Origin: Arion vulgaris
Taxonomy: Eukaryota > Mollusca > Gastropoda > Stylommatophora > Arionidae
Reading direction: 5' to 3'
DNA: 64,000 nucleotides
Assembly: GCA_020796225.1 (NCBI GenBank)
Contig: CM036762.1
Coordinates: 12,512,414-12,576,413 of the forward strand
Below are positions 33,293 through 44,345 of this stretch, piece by piece. Below the pieces are notes generated by a model. It did no database searches. It had not been told where the DNA came from and was given only the letters and a program-made list of their open reading frames with translations. Position 1 is the stretch's first letter. Each line of letters opens with the position of its first letter. Position numbers and translations under genes: made by a program.

Positions 33293-33300
33293 TATAAAAT
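33293..33300 (+). promoter_or_regulatory. SDR3 TATA-like box
   Basis: TATAAAAT, 124 bases before the ATG at 33417; the surrounding tttatttaaacaacgga context is shared with SDR2 and SDR4. Confidence 0.5.
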
Positions 33301-33416
33301 AGATTGTGATTTATCGTAACACTGTAGTTGAAGTTCTTATCTGACTTGCTAGTGTATCTAACTTGTGTGATAACAATAATATACGTTGTGTAAGTGTGGG
33401 TTTTTGTGTACAAATA

Positions 33417-34232
33417 ATGGCTGAACAATTTAAGAATAAAGTAGTCATTGTAACTGGCTCCAGTTCTGGAATTGGGGAAGCTATTGCCATTTTCTTTGCT
33501 GCTCAGAGTGCAAATGTCACTTTGTGTGGACGCGATCAAAATAGACTAAAATCAGCGCTGGACAAGGTTGTTAAGGCCAGTGGCGGCCACCAAGGCAGGT
33601 TTCTTACTGTTCAAGGTGACTTGAACGACAAGATAACTCGCAAGCAAATTGTTGATCAGACCGTGGACAAGTTTGGACGCCTGGATATTCTTGTAGCCAA
33701 TGCAGGAGTTACAGGTCCCAAACAAACTGTTGAAACAGCAGATGATGAATCTTACAACAAAACCTTCGATACCAACCTGAAAGCTGTGTTCTTCCTTATA
33801 CAACAGGCTGTTCCACATCTGGAGAAATCTAAAGGGAATATCGTCAATATTTCATCGAACCTTACCTCCTTTGTGCTTCCATTTGCAACAATCTACTCGA
33901 TGTCAAAGATAGCCCTTGATCATCTAACTCGATGTCTTGCTGTAGATCTGGGATCGAAAGGAATCCGTGTGAATTCAGTCAACCCTGGATACATTCACAC
34001 CAATATTGGAAGAGATTACAGTGATGCTTTTGCCAAAATGGCCTCTCAGTTGGCTGCAATTGACATTCAGAAGCAGCCCTTGAAAGAAAGATCATTGACT
34101 GTTGAGGACGTAGCTAAGGCGGTACTGTTTATAGCATCGGATGCTGCAGGCTTCATCACTGGTGAGATCATCAATGTAGATGGTGGCAGGAGCTTCGGGG
34201 GACCAATTGATACTTCCCTCTTGAAACTGTGA
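33417..34232 (+). CDS. SDR3: classical short-chain dehydrogenase/reductase
   Basis: Single-exon, 271 residues, FabG-like classical SDR with all signature residues: TGSSSGIG 13-20, Arg39, NAG 95-97, Asn120, Ser147, Tyr160, Lys164 and the NPGYIHTNIG loop; it ends DTSLLKL. By hand count 29 residues differ from SDR2 and 29 from SDR4, clustering at 99-117 (before the Asn tetrad residue) and 204-216 (lid). A residue just after the first strand-helix unit is unusual (Ser31 for Gly in the other copies). The frame upstream of the ATG is not kept relative to SDR2 and SDR4 (a frame change leaves an alternative 18-residue leader from 33363), which favours 33417 as the start for the family. Function inferred from family only; substrate unknown. 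Confidence 0.93.
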   Translation: MAEQFKNKVVIVTGSSSGIGEAIAIFFAAQSANVTLCGRDQNRLKSALDKVVKASGGHQGRFLTVQGDLNDKITRKQIVDQTVDKFGRLDILVANAGVTGPKQTVETADDESYNKTFDTNLKAVFFLIQQAVPHLEKSKGNIVNISSNLTSFVLPFATIYSMSKIALDHLTRCLAVDLGSKGIRVNSVNPGYIHTNIGRDYSDAFAKMASQLAAIDIQKQPLKERSLTVEDVAKAVLFIASDAAGFITGEIINVDGGRSFGGPIDTSLLKL

Positions 34233-35861
34233 CGGAATTCATTACTTTAGCAATTTTATTTTTGGTTATTATTGTGGCAGTATTTGTTACCTACTACAAG
34301 CATAATTAAACATGATAATCACAGATTACTACTCACATTATTAAACAAGCATTATAGCAGTTAGTCAAAGTAAATTGCAGCGTGTGTGTTTTCTTATTCC
34401 AAATATGTTACTATTTGACTGTTTACGCAAGAGAGATTAACAAACTTCTAAGAGATTATTGTTTAGCAATTATGGTGTCACTTCATTTCGTTGAAAAATT
34501 TCGTATAATGTCAGCTGTTGCTGTAAATTTTAAGTTCAACACAAAGTTGGAAATGGTTCTTGTTTATTCAAGTGAGTGAATTGGATAAAGAGAAAAATAT
34601 AGTAACATAGATTGTTATTGACAATGATCGACTATAAAGTATAAAATGTCCGCAGTCGAATTATTGTCTGATTGCCGGAAGTTGTATGTCTGTTGCCTTA
34701 CTCCGGTTTAAGAGGTACCTGCAATTTAAATAACAAGAACAAAGGATGTGAATCATGTAGTTCAAACGCATGTGGTGTTCTCCCCGTGAATGTTCACGAC
34801 ATATTGTCACCAACGCCCTGTGTTGAACTTTTCTTCGTTAACAACAGTTTAGTATATATTTTACCAAGAATTTGCTAGTACATTATGTTAGTTTTATTCA
34901 TATTGATTGTAAGCAAAATGTTGACATGGACTGAAGAGAATGTGATTATTTTCTGTTGACAATTAACTTCAGTTTTATATCTCAGAACACAGGAATTAGC
35001 AAATTGAATGCCTTTTCTTTATTTTTTCTTCGATTGGTCTTTTCTGTCATTTTGATCATTCTTGTTGTGATATATAAACATCGTTTGCCACGAACGGTTT
35101 TTTCAGCATTTTTAATCCATTTGGCTGTTTTGTGTTCAAAATATTTTTTAAATTTTAAATTATTTTATTGTGGATGTTTTTCTATATTGCTAGTTTTCTA
35201 ATCTTCTAGATTGAACTGTTTTTCTCTCTAGGATATACAACATATTCTTATGTATATCCACATCTATGCGTTCATTCTGTCTTCCCATTATTTGTTCATT
35301 ATTCATGTTTCTGAATCATACAAAAATATTGAATAAACTAGCACTTGATAATTCTCATCTGTAATTTATTTGTTATTTGTTTACATGTTAGTAACTTACT
35401 CATGTCATTCAATGTACTTTTGACAATTCATATTATTTTTCTAATCGATTGTTTACATCTGTCATCATCTGTAATCATTTGTTTATGTCGTTAGAAGATA
35501 TTGTTCCAATAGTTGTTTGTGCATTTCTATTTGATTTGTTTTTGGACAGAGAAAGGACGTGTTTATTTTAAATATAATACAGTCATCAAGGACAACCAGA
35601 CTATTTCCTTTGCTCTCTCCAGTAATCTTTGTTAACTACGTGATTGTTTGTTTGTTTCCGAACCCTTATAAATTATGGGTTCATTTCACGAAGTTTATGA
35701 TATTTAAATAATGGAGAATACCTGACTTTCTTAAGACACACACAACAATTCTACGCGTGTAGTGCTATGCTCAGTCTTGCGGAGACGCCAACTCAGGTAG
35801 AGTCTTTTGGTATCCATTACATTACACCGCATTTCGTGCACGGCAGCTGCTTAAAAGATGC
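34233..35861. other. SDR3 3' flank, shared with unit 4
   Basis: It matches 49132-51270 in order (agattactactcacattatt, gattgccggaagtt, gttttattcatattgattgt, gcgtgtagtgctatgctcag) apart from insertions in unit 4. The small frames at 34672-34878 and 49801-50007 are homologous (MPEV.CL.PYSGLRGTCNLN start, INSxxVYILPRIC-type end); see the findings. Confidence 0.6.
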
Positions 35862-36747
35862 CTATCTAAGAAGTAACATTGCGACCTTTGACATTTGATC
35901 GCTACTGGAATGATAATTGCCTAAACAGTGATGTCATTTTATTCAACCGGAAGATTCATATTCATTCTTACGCTGCCAAAGTAGTTCCAAGAAAAAAAAG
36001 GACTCTAGATTAAAAAGTCCGTTTAATTATCGATTGAATCCCCAATTTGATATAAAAATAGTATAAATTATAGAAAATAATAGTAATAAATAACAAACCA
36101 TCATAGAATAAGATTAGTTTTAGGAAATTGTCCCTTGCATTAATACACCTCGTCTACGGCAATTTTCTTTAGTACATTTAGTTAACTGAGTTTAGCGAAA
36201 CAAAGTTACAATGTGTTAGAGATTTACAAAAACAATGTCAATACAAAGAAACGTTTTGACTAAATTGCTTCCATCAAGAAAAGAATACAACAGTTGTGAA
36301 GAATTTCACTTCTTTCACAGTACACTACATAGTGACATATCCTTTGCAGAACGTAACTATCAACTACAGCACGTTTACCGCAGAGATTATATTTTACAAA
36401 ATTACCCAACACCTATACAACGCGTTGGTCTAAGTCACAAGTTCGTGGTTTTTGTTGTCATGCGGGTGAGACGCACGTTCAATTTGGGTTCCAGGCACCT
36501 CTTGTTTTTTTAATCTTCTCTATGCGCTTCTGTCGTGTGATGTGTCCGAAATATTTAATTGTATTTTATTTTATATTATTTAATAGCCTTTAGTATCTAG
36601 CTGTTGTAGAACAGAAGCATTTGTTCGTTTCCTGAAAGAGGTAATAACTTTATGAAATAGACAAATAATAGTAAATACTCCAAAAACCACGATTTTTTCC
36701 GACATTTTTATGGCCCCACCAAGAAAAATGACCACAAGCCGCCACTG
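35862..36747. mobile_element. hAT element fragment, right part
   Basis: It follows the interior of 2758-5731 from its 3243 position (cattgcgacctttgac, ggactctag, gtttaattatcgattgaat) to the right terminus accacaagccgccactg at 36747. The left terminus is missing. The I-type LINE derivative found in the 2.8 kb copy is absent, giving the empty site at about 36648. Not present in unit 4, where similarity breaks at the equivalent of 35862. Confidence 0.8.
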
Positions 36748-37839
36748 ATATATATATATATATCTAAACAAAAGTGAAATGAATATTCCACATAGATAAT
36801 CTCCATGTTGTACAGTCATGTATGTGAACAATATTAGAAGTTGGAAGAAAAAACATTTTTACATCTGTTGAGAATCGTGTCATGTGTCCTGAGTTTTGAT
36901 CCACTGTGCCTCTAGTACTGAACCACTGTGCCCCGTCACTGGGTACAGGGGTCACGTCGGGTAGGGTACTGGTAACTTATTTTATGCCCAACAGTTGTGA
37001 ATTTAACACCATTTTTTTTACTATGAACCTAAGTGATCACCCTATACACTGGTACATTAAACTTAAATAAATCTTAAAGTCTCTTAGAGTTGAATTTATT
37101 TCCCCAAAATGTGACCCACTGTACCCCGGTCTCCCTAATATAGTCACCACGGACATGAAATGTGATATTGAGAACAAATAAGAACAAAATATTACCAAAA
37201 GATCAAGAAATTAAAATACAATACAATTGTAGAATAATACAACATAATAACATTAAATTGTTTTTGCTCTATCCATTATTCTTACTTTATTACTCATTCT
37301 CATCAATCGTGGTGGCACATGTGACTTCAATAAACGCGTGTCATGTTCGCTATTCTATATCTACAGAAGGATACTTCCAGATGTTAGCAGATTGAGCTAT
37401 AGTATGGTGTAATATGTTTTGCAGTGATGTACTATTTTTGCATCTGTAAATCAACAACAGTACATGAGAAGACGATTATTATTGTTTCTCTATATAAATT
37501 GCCGTACACTCCCGTCAAGAGGGCAGCGATCAGAAAACAATGAATATCATAAGAAATATATTTAAAATAAACTAAAATAGTTTTGCTTTTTCATGCAAAT
37601 GAAACCAGTTGAACAAGTGAAAACAACATTCACCTGTACATCAGAAGTGGGAAGAAAGAAATGAAGCCAAAGTGCAACGTGGAAACGAATGGAGAAAGAT
37701 GTTGCAGAATATATGTCAATATTTATATTTCGTACTTCCCTGACATCATTCAGAAACGCAAGTGTTAATATTTATATACGCAACTAACGTTATTAGGAGA
37801 CGAATGTGTTAATTTTTTTTTTTTAAACTTACCGTAGCC
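36748..37839. other. end of unit 3
   Basis: A short (AT)n run, then 36890-37135 with repeated ccactgtgcc/ccccgtcactgggtac strings that may be the ends of an unidentified small transposon, then 37140-37740 shared with unit 2, and a T run at 37798-37822. No gene. Confidence 0.45.
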
Positions 37840-38367
37840 ATTTCAGACCTTAGGGTATGATACACCTGCCACTTCCTATTTATATACCAAAGTAAGATGG
37901 CCAATTCCTTTTTCTCAAGAGATCATGTACGAAACAAGTACAGACTGAATTTGATGTGCTGAAAAATGTCAAGACATAGACAAAAATACATTATCAACAT
38001 AAGTAAGTAGTAAGTAGCAATCAGCATTGTACGCGAATGTAAAAAGGGAAGACTTAAAACATGTATTAACAACTGGCAAAATGAATGGGAATTGAAACAG
38101 AGATAACTCAGACACAATATAACGCATAGCTTAGCGACACGGGTTTGGGCGAGTGTCAACAAACGAACAGACAGGGGAGAAAATACAAACAGAGATAACT
38201 CCAACACAATGAAGCATGGCTTAGTGACACGGTTTGGGCGAGTGTCAAAAAACAAACAGGCAGGGAAGGAAATACACAATTTCCTATGACAATTGGGATG
38301 GAATACAATGCTGAAGGATGATGATGATTTTAAGATGATTCAATGATGATTTTGAGATGGCTCAATG

Positions 38368-39500
38368 GGGTCAAAGGCCAATGGACACGGCGGTAACACG
38401 AGCCAGGGTTAGCGAGGGGTCGCGCTAACCAAGACCCTGCCCCCAACCTCCACGCGGTGACCTTAGAAACAGACTTAGGTTCCGGTCTGGCTAAGGGGGA
38501 CAGGGATTGTGGAGACCTAGAAGTGCAAACACGGTAAAGCAATCCAAGGGCCAAAAATCCCTGAACAAAGCACGCATCTCCCGGCCGATGCCCGCATAAC
38601 ATAAGACCAAGTTGAAAGGCACGAAACAGCAGCGTGCAAGCATCCGCGAAAATATATGTGGTGACAGTGTGAACTCAGAAAAGCAACGCATGGGCCGGAA
38701 ATCCCTGAACAATCGCACACATTTCCTGGACAAAGCCCGCAAAATATATGCCCATACTCAAAAAGAACTGCGAGATAGCAGAGTACGAACGCCCGCAAAC
38801 AAAACAGTGGTCACTGCAATGCAGAGACTGGAAATCCCTGAACAATACACACATTTCCTGGCCGAAGACCGCAAACATGCCCAATGTTTAAAAAGGTTCA
38901 CGAAAGCGTCCCATGAACAAAACTCTGTTCTTCTCGCAGGAACAACTACTACTGCCTTGTAGTTTATGGTTGAGGCAACCAAAGGCTAGCGGAGAAGACC
39001 GTAAGAAAACCTGAACGGAAGACAAACCAAGGTGTTCATTAGAACGACCGGTGTGTTGGGAAGACGGCGCTCATAAGCTCGGGAGGGCAGGCCGTCTAAG
39101 GGTCGCTGCTCTGAAAGAAAATGGCAACTCATTGCCTTGTGGGTTTTGGCAGTGGGACAGTCAAAGGTTAACGGAGAGCGAACCCAGTAAACGTTGGTTG
39201 AAATCGGATACACTTCCGAAAGATAAGCACCAGTGCTCAAACTGGCACTGAAAGTGTAACGTAGCTACCCATGCTAACGCTGCATCAACCAAATTGTATC
39301 ATGAATAGGTCTATTATTGAAACTCGATGTGGTGCTACCCCTGTGAAGATTCGCCGGGCAGGATGAGTGCCGGGCCTCATGCCTCGAAGGGACCTGTTTT
39401 ATGCTACCGAAGGTCCCCACCCTCCAACCCGGCAAAGTAGCGAGCGAGGCACACGGGAAAAAACTACGGTTCGATACGGTCAAGTGTCGACCATAGACGA
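38368..39500 (+). repeat. LINE 5' region with three repeated modules
   Basis: The string aaaaatccctgaacaa or ggaaatccctgaacaa recurs at about 38552, 38698 and 38829, each followed by acacatttcctgg-like sequence and a cgcaaa motif, giving imperfect modules of about 130-145 bp. Repeated 5' modules are known as promoter units in some LINEs; that role is inference here. A 116-codon frame at 38612-38962 covers two modules and may be an ORF1 remnant, but no Zn-knuckle or RNA-binding motif is visible. Confidence 0.55.
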
Positions 39501-39504
39501 TTTA

Positions 39505-40125
39505 ATATCACCCAATGGAATGCCAAAGGTATTCATCACAAAAAGCAAGCACTCGCAATAAGACTTGCAAAAGACAATATTGATGTTGCGTGCATACAGG
39601 AGACACACCTAAATGCCCAACATAGATTCGAGATTAAAGGTTACCAAACCTTCAGAATAGACAGAGGACACAAGGGTGGAGTCCTCACCCTAGTTAGAAA
39701 CGGCATTCCTGCAAAGCAAACTGAAGGAACCACTGGAAGCGCCGGCACAGTAGAGATCGTAGGCGTTCAAATCACATGCGAAGAAAAGCAGATTCTTCTG
39801 TACAACCTATATTGCCCAAGTGACATCTCGCTGTCACTCGATGCAATGAATACCAATGATACAGCATGCATTGTTGTCGGTGATTTCAACAGTCATTCAG
39901 AACGATGGGACTACCTCGAAACAAACAGCAGAGACGTAGAAGTGGAAGACTAGTAGATAGAGAACAACCTGTTCCTCATCAATGCCCCAGACGATCCGCC
40001 AACCTACTATTCGAGAAGGTGGCATACGACGAGCACCCCAGACTTAGCCTTTGCAAAAAGCGATCTATCCACAAAAACAGTCCGTACGGTTACCAAGCAG
40101 CTAGGAGACAGTGACCATAGACCGG
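39505..40125 (+). pseudogene. LINE ORF2: AP-type endonuclease domain
   Basis: Translated pieces give ITQWNAKGI at the start, DVACIQETHL (the catalytic Glu box), then GGVLTLVRN, ILLYNLYCPS, CIVVGDFNSHSERWD (Asp/Asn box) and, after two stops and a frame change near 39952, DLAFAKSDL and GDSDHRPV (the terminal Asp-His pair). The domain is complete in motif order but interrupted, so it is dead. Confidence 0.85.
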
Positions 40126-40129
40126 TCAA

Positions 40130-42260
40130 ACCTGCAAGTAAACCTCAATTTTGTACCCGAGCCTAAAATGTGGTTGCCACGGAGGAACTACAAGAAAGCA
40201 AAGTGAAACTGGCAGATGCCAATGTTGAGCGCATCAACATGCAGGAAAAGAAAAACATGCGATCCGTGGCAAGGGAACTCTCATTCGCAATACTGAAAGC
40301 GGCACGGGAAACCATTTCCAGAGGAGCACGGAAGGATTACAAGCCATAATGGACAGCAGAGGTCCAGAAGCTTGAAAACGACCTTGAATTAGCAAGAAGA
40401 GAGGCTGAACAGGCACAATCAGTGACGACCAATACTGCTTACAAGGCGGCAGCAGCTAAGGACAGAAGGGAGGTAAAACGGGCAACATGCCAGAACTGGG
40501 TTAAGACGACCGAATCTCTGAACCTTGATAGGGACGGCCACAAATTGTGGAAGTTGGCAAAAACGCTGAGTGACGAAAACACCAGCCGACCCCCAATAGT
40601 CCTCAAACAAAACAAAAGGATGTCCTCAGGAAGAGAAGCGGCAAACATTCTAATGCAAAAATATGCCGAAGTCAGCAGAGTAAGCATAGCAAAAGAAACA
40701 GTCGATGGCACTAAGAGAAAAGCGAGAGCCCTCCAAGGCGAGCCAAGAAAAGCGGATAGTCACCTAACGGATACATTCACCAGTAATGAGTTGGAAGAGG
40801 CTTTAAGGGAGCTGAAGTCCAGAAAGTCGCCCGGAAAGGACGGGATCACCAATGAGATGCTCAAGAACTTGGGTACCAGAGCAAAAGCAGCTCTACTAGC
40901 CGTTCTAAACATGTCGTGGAGAACAGGCAAAGTACCACAATAATGAAATTAAGCAATCATGGTACCCATTCTTAAACCAGGAAAAAATAAACTCGACCCA
41001 GCGAGTTACAGAACAATAAGCCTCCTAAGCTGCACGGGCAAGCTCATGGAACGTATAGTGAACAAACGGCTATCTTGGCACTTGGAAAGCAAAGGGCTTC
41101 TAATGTCACAACAGGGAGGTTTTCGAAGATATAGATCTACAGAAGATCAAGTAACATATATAGCCCAAGAAATCGAGGATAGTTTCCATGAAAAGAAACA
41201 GACACTGGTGGTCTTGGTAGATATGGAGAAGGCGTTTGACACAGTCTAGAAGGAAGGACTAAGGCTGAAACTCCTCACCCTCGGCATAAAGGGAAGAATG
41301 TACAATTGGCTTGATAGATACCTAGAGAACAGAACAGCAAGGGTTCAGGTTCAGGGGTACACAAGCATGAAAGCCACATTAGAGCAAGGAGTCCCCAAGG
41401 AGGAGTGCTCTCACCAACTCTTTTCCTAATCTTTGTCAATGACATCGCAACATGCATACCAGAGCAAGTGCACTCTGCCATGTACGCCGACGACCTGGCA
41501 ATATGGGCGAGGGATAAGTTAATGCCCACAGCAACAAATCGACTACAAGTTACGTTAAATAACCTGGGAGTGTGGAAAAAAAGTGGAATATGAGCATAAA
41601 TGTGTCTAAAACCACTTACACTGTGTTTTCGCAGAACAACCATGTTCACAAAATTCAGCTTAAAGTCTATGGCCAAGATCTCCCAGAAAACAAGACCCCA
41701 ACGTATCTCGGAGTCACACTCGACCGTAAACTGACTTGGTGCTCTCAAATTGAAAATGCTACGGCAAAAGCGAGACACATGCTCACGATGATGCGTAAAC
41801 TCGCAGGCTCCACGTGGGAGCAAACGCCAGAGTGCTCAAAACACTCTACTCTGGTAGAGTGCGACCGGTCCTAGAGTACGGTATAGCAGCCTCGATCAAT
41901 GCATCCAACAAGCAATTTGCCAAAGTGAGCAATAGCCAGAATCGCGCCATGCGTATTATCACTGGAGCCATGAAGTCCACGCCTATCAAGGAGATGGAAA
42001 CAATCACCGGCATCCAACCAATGACAGATCGAAGGGACAGAAAAGTATTAGTACTAGCGGGAAATCTAAAACGGCTCGATTCCCACCCAATGCAGAGAAG
42101 AATGTTTGAATTCGGAAGGAGTAGGATACAAAGATCTAGCTTCGCAAAAATCTCCAAAGCACTGACTGCAGATCATCCAGCCTTATCAAAATGCAAAGCC
42201 AAACCAATTCCCGCAACTGACATTTCCCGCCGTGGAAAACCAGAATGCCGGAACTAAGGG
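40130..42260 (+). pseudogene. LINE ORF2: reverse transcriptase domain
   Basis: The linker and fingers are at 40422-40943 (SRKSPGKDGITNEML), followed after stops by MVPILKPGK and YRTISLLSCTGKLMERI, GGFRRYRSTEDQ and LVDMEKAFDTV (motif A, 40959-41249). Motif B, EQGVPKE, is broken by a frame change at about 41398 and motif C is intact as MYADDLAIWA at about 41480. The thumb follows at 41572-42257 (LGVTLDRKLTW, VLEYGIAA). At least four stops or shifts occur, several of them TAG at sites that read CAG or TGG in the expected protein. Confidence 0.9.
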
Positions 42261-42360
42261 AATCAATCCCAGACATACTGAATAAAGGGAGCAAAAAAAT
42301 TCGAAAGAAAAGCGGCCACAGAAGAGTACATAGAATCCGAGTACACTGAAAAAAATGAAC

Positions 42361-43155
42361 GCACGTGTACACTAACGGATCGGCCAAAAACGCAATCAGC
42401 GATGGCGGAGGAGAAATAGTGCTTAAACTCTCAAAGAAAGTGACGGTAACGAAAGCGATTGCTACAGGTAAATACTCAAATAACTACCGAGCAGAGGCTG
42501 AGGCAATAAAAGCTGCGGACGAAATGATCCTAGAGAGAATAGGCACCGCTCGCAACAAGGTCGTGATATTCACCGATGTTCTATCGGTCATCACGGCACT
42601 CAAAAGTGTTTGCAAAACAGAGCTGAATGAGCTCAAAACGGCCCTCGATGAACTAACGCGCTCACTCAAACGCACAGTCATTTAGTGGATATCATCACAC
42701 TGTAACGTAAGGGAAACGAAGCAGCCGACAAACTAGCCAAAGAAGGCGAACGACTACCTCAGAATGATCTCGAGATCAGTTATGAGGAAGCCATAACAAC
42801 CATCGGCTCGCACTATAGAAACGAGTGGACAAAAGACCAACCTCAGTATACCAACAGCAACGGATATTATGGTCTCTCTCGTAGTGAACAAGTTGCCATA
42901 CTTCGCCTCCGTACCGGACACAACAAGCTCCGAGCCCCCATGTTCCACAAATTTAAGATTGGCACAACTAGCCTGTGTTCCTGCAAAAAAGGCGGACATG
43001 ACAGCAGAACACGTTCTGCAAGACTGTCAACGGTTAGAAGGTATAAGAAAAAAGCATGGCCCCATAACACAGAGCTTCATGAGAAGCTGTACGGAGGAAC
43101 AGAGTCCCTTAAAACCACGGTAAAATTCATGATACAAGCTGGTCCATCAGTCTAG
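42361..43155 (+). pseudogene. LINE ORF2: RNase H domain and Cys/His motif
   Basis: 42365-42685 encodes an RNase HI fold: VYTNGSAK (first catalytic Asp replaced by Asn), YRAEAEAIKAA (Glu kept), FTDVLSVITAL (Asp kept), then after a TAG at 42683 the WISSHCNVRGNEAADKLAKE helix with the last Asp. After it, LRTGHNKL, CSCKKGGHD and an AEHVLQDC stretch in a neighbouring frame form the Cys/His cluster common at the end of I-superfamily ORF2. Ends near 43155 before (GA)n. Confidence 0.88.
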
Positions 43156-43165
43156 GCCGGGAACG

Positions 43166-43200
<35 letters not shown>

Positions 43201-43440
43201 TCAATGATGATCCTGTGATGTTACTATTTTGAAGACAGACATGTTCTTGTGTGTGTCGAATTATCCAATGTAAGACAGTTCCAACAATCTAGAAATTTGG
43301 CAAATGCACAGAAGTAATTGGATGTCCTAGGAAAACCGACTCAGCCCTGGCAAGTAAACTGTATTGATCTCTGTGTGTGCTACAACAAAAAAATGTCAAA
43401 TCACCATCAAATAGCTTGTTCTGAGCAATGATGCTGTCAT

Positions 43441-43803
43441 GATTGATTTTATAGGACCACCATCATTGTACTTCAGTGAGTAACAGTGTTTGCTCTGATA
43501 TTTTACTTGCACAGGAAGATCTCAGCTTCAGAGTACGAACTCCGTAGCACCGGCGAGAGTCTTCGATGTACTTTTGAAGATGGTGAAGACATTTTGTAGG
43601 AATTGTATTTTTAAACCTTTTCTAATGAAGTTGAATACTGAACCTACGTTTTATCGTCCGTCTCCGATAGCACTTAGAAATCTATCTCACCTACACTGAG
43701 ATCCGGGGTCTCTGGAAAATATTCACATGGCCCCACGAGAGAGTGAACCGGTTACCTTTGACCCGAGAGGCGACAACCTAACCTCTACGTTACAGAGACC
43801 CCT
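43441..43803 (-). repeat. SINE family C, unit 4 copy
   Basis: The orthologous insertion to 30608-30979, with the same flanks. It shares gattgattttataggacca, gtacgaactccgtagcaccg and gttttatcgtccgtctccga. Confidence 0.85.
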
Positions 43804-43859
43804 TCAATAGATCAATCATGTTGTAACTCTAACAGTCTTTCGACATTTCTCTTACTCGC

Positions 43860-44343
43860 TTAGATGTCCCACTACTACAGCAGCTTCTGTGACAAGTATA
43901 TTCAAAGCATACATATGTTTTACCACTGCCATGTTAAATGTCCATACTTCACAGATACACGTTACCACTGGGAATATGTATGCACTTAGCATTCTGATCT
44001 GTGTTGTCCTATTATCTTAATTCCAGTGTGTACTTTGTTAATTTCGTTGCTATGCATTTATTCTTCATTTAGTTTCATTGATACCATTTCCATCTCTTGC
44101 TAGCACTGAACAGTGATATTCACAAATGTTAATATTTTCTCTTCTTTGGTAAATTTGTCGTTTTTAATGCTTATTTTATCCGTTGTAATTACATTTTTGA
44201 GCCACATTGAGATACATATTTTCTTTTTTCGCTTTTCGTTTGCACTTTCATTATTAATTTCGGATTACATGTTTGCGATGTTGACAGCAACACTATATTG
44301 TCATCATGGAGTATATAGACAATAATTCAAGAAGATGAAACTA
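43860..44343 (-). pseudogene. old LINE RT relic, first copy in unit 4
   Basis: Equivalent of 31020-31515 in unit 3 (ccatacttcacagatacacg, gcacttagcattctgatctg, gcgatgttgacagcaacact). It is cut at 44343 by the mariner element. Confidence 0.65.
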
Positions 44344-44345
44344 TA

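Larger units (their letters stand above)
29938..37800. repeat. SDR tandem block, unit 3
   Basis: It runs from the gtaagtagcaatcagc landmark to its next copy at about 38007, roughly 8.06 kb. Removing the hAT MITE (30250-30411 plus its duplication) and the hAT fragment (35862-36747) leaves about 7.0 kb, the same as unit 4 after its insertions are removed. Order: SINE-C, LINE relic, SINE-A2, LINE relic, SDR3, shared 3' flank. Confidence 0.85.
38368..43192 (+). mobile_element. I-type LINE, near full length, defective
   Basis: It starts ggggtcaaagg and ends in (GA)n at 43165-43192. The 14-bp flank gagatggctcaatg is present at 38354-38367 and 43193-43206 (partly merging with the GA tail). Unit 3 shows the uninterrupted site at about 30170-30200. 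The order endonuclease, reverse transcriptase, RNase H, Cys/His motif is that of the I superfamily of non-LTR elements. Many stops and shifts make it non-autonomous. Relatives are 4305-5624, 53111-53262 and 50262-50367. Confidence 0.92.

Noticed and set aside
32799..33539. 246-codon minus-strand open frame upstream of SDR3
   Set aside because: It joins an old LINE RT relic, a (TA)n run (read as a repeated Ile-Tyr stretch) and the antisense of the SDR3 5' end; the matching region of unit 4 does not keep the frame.
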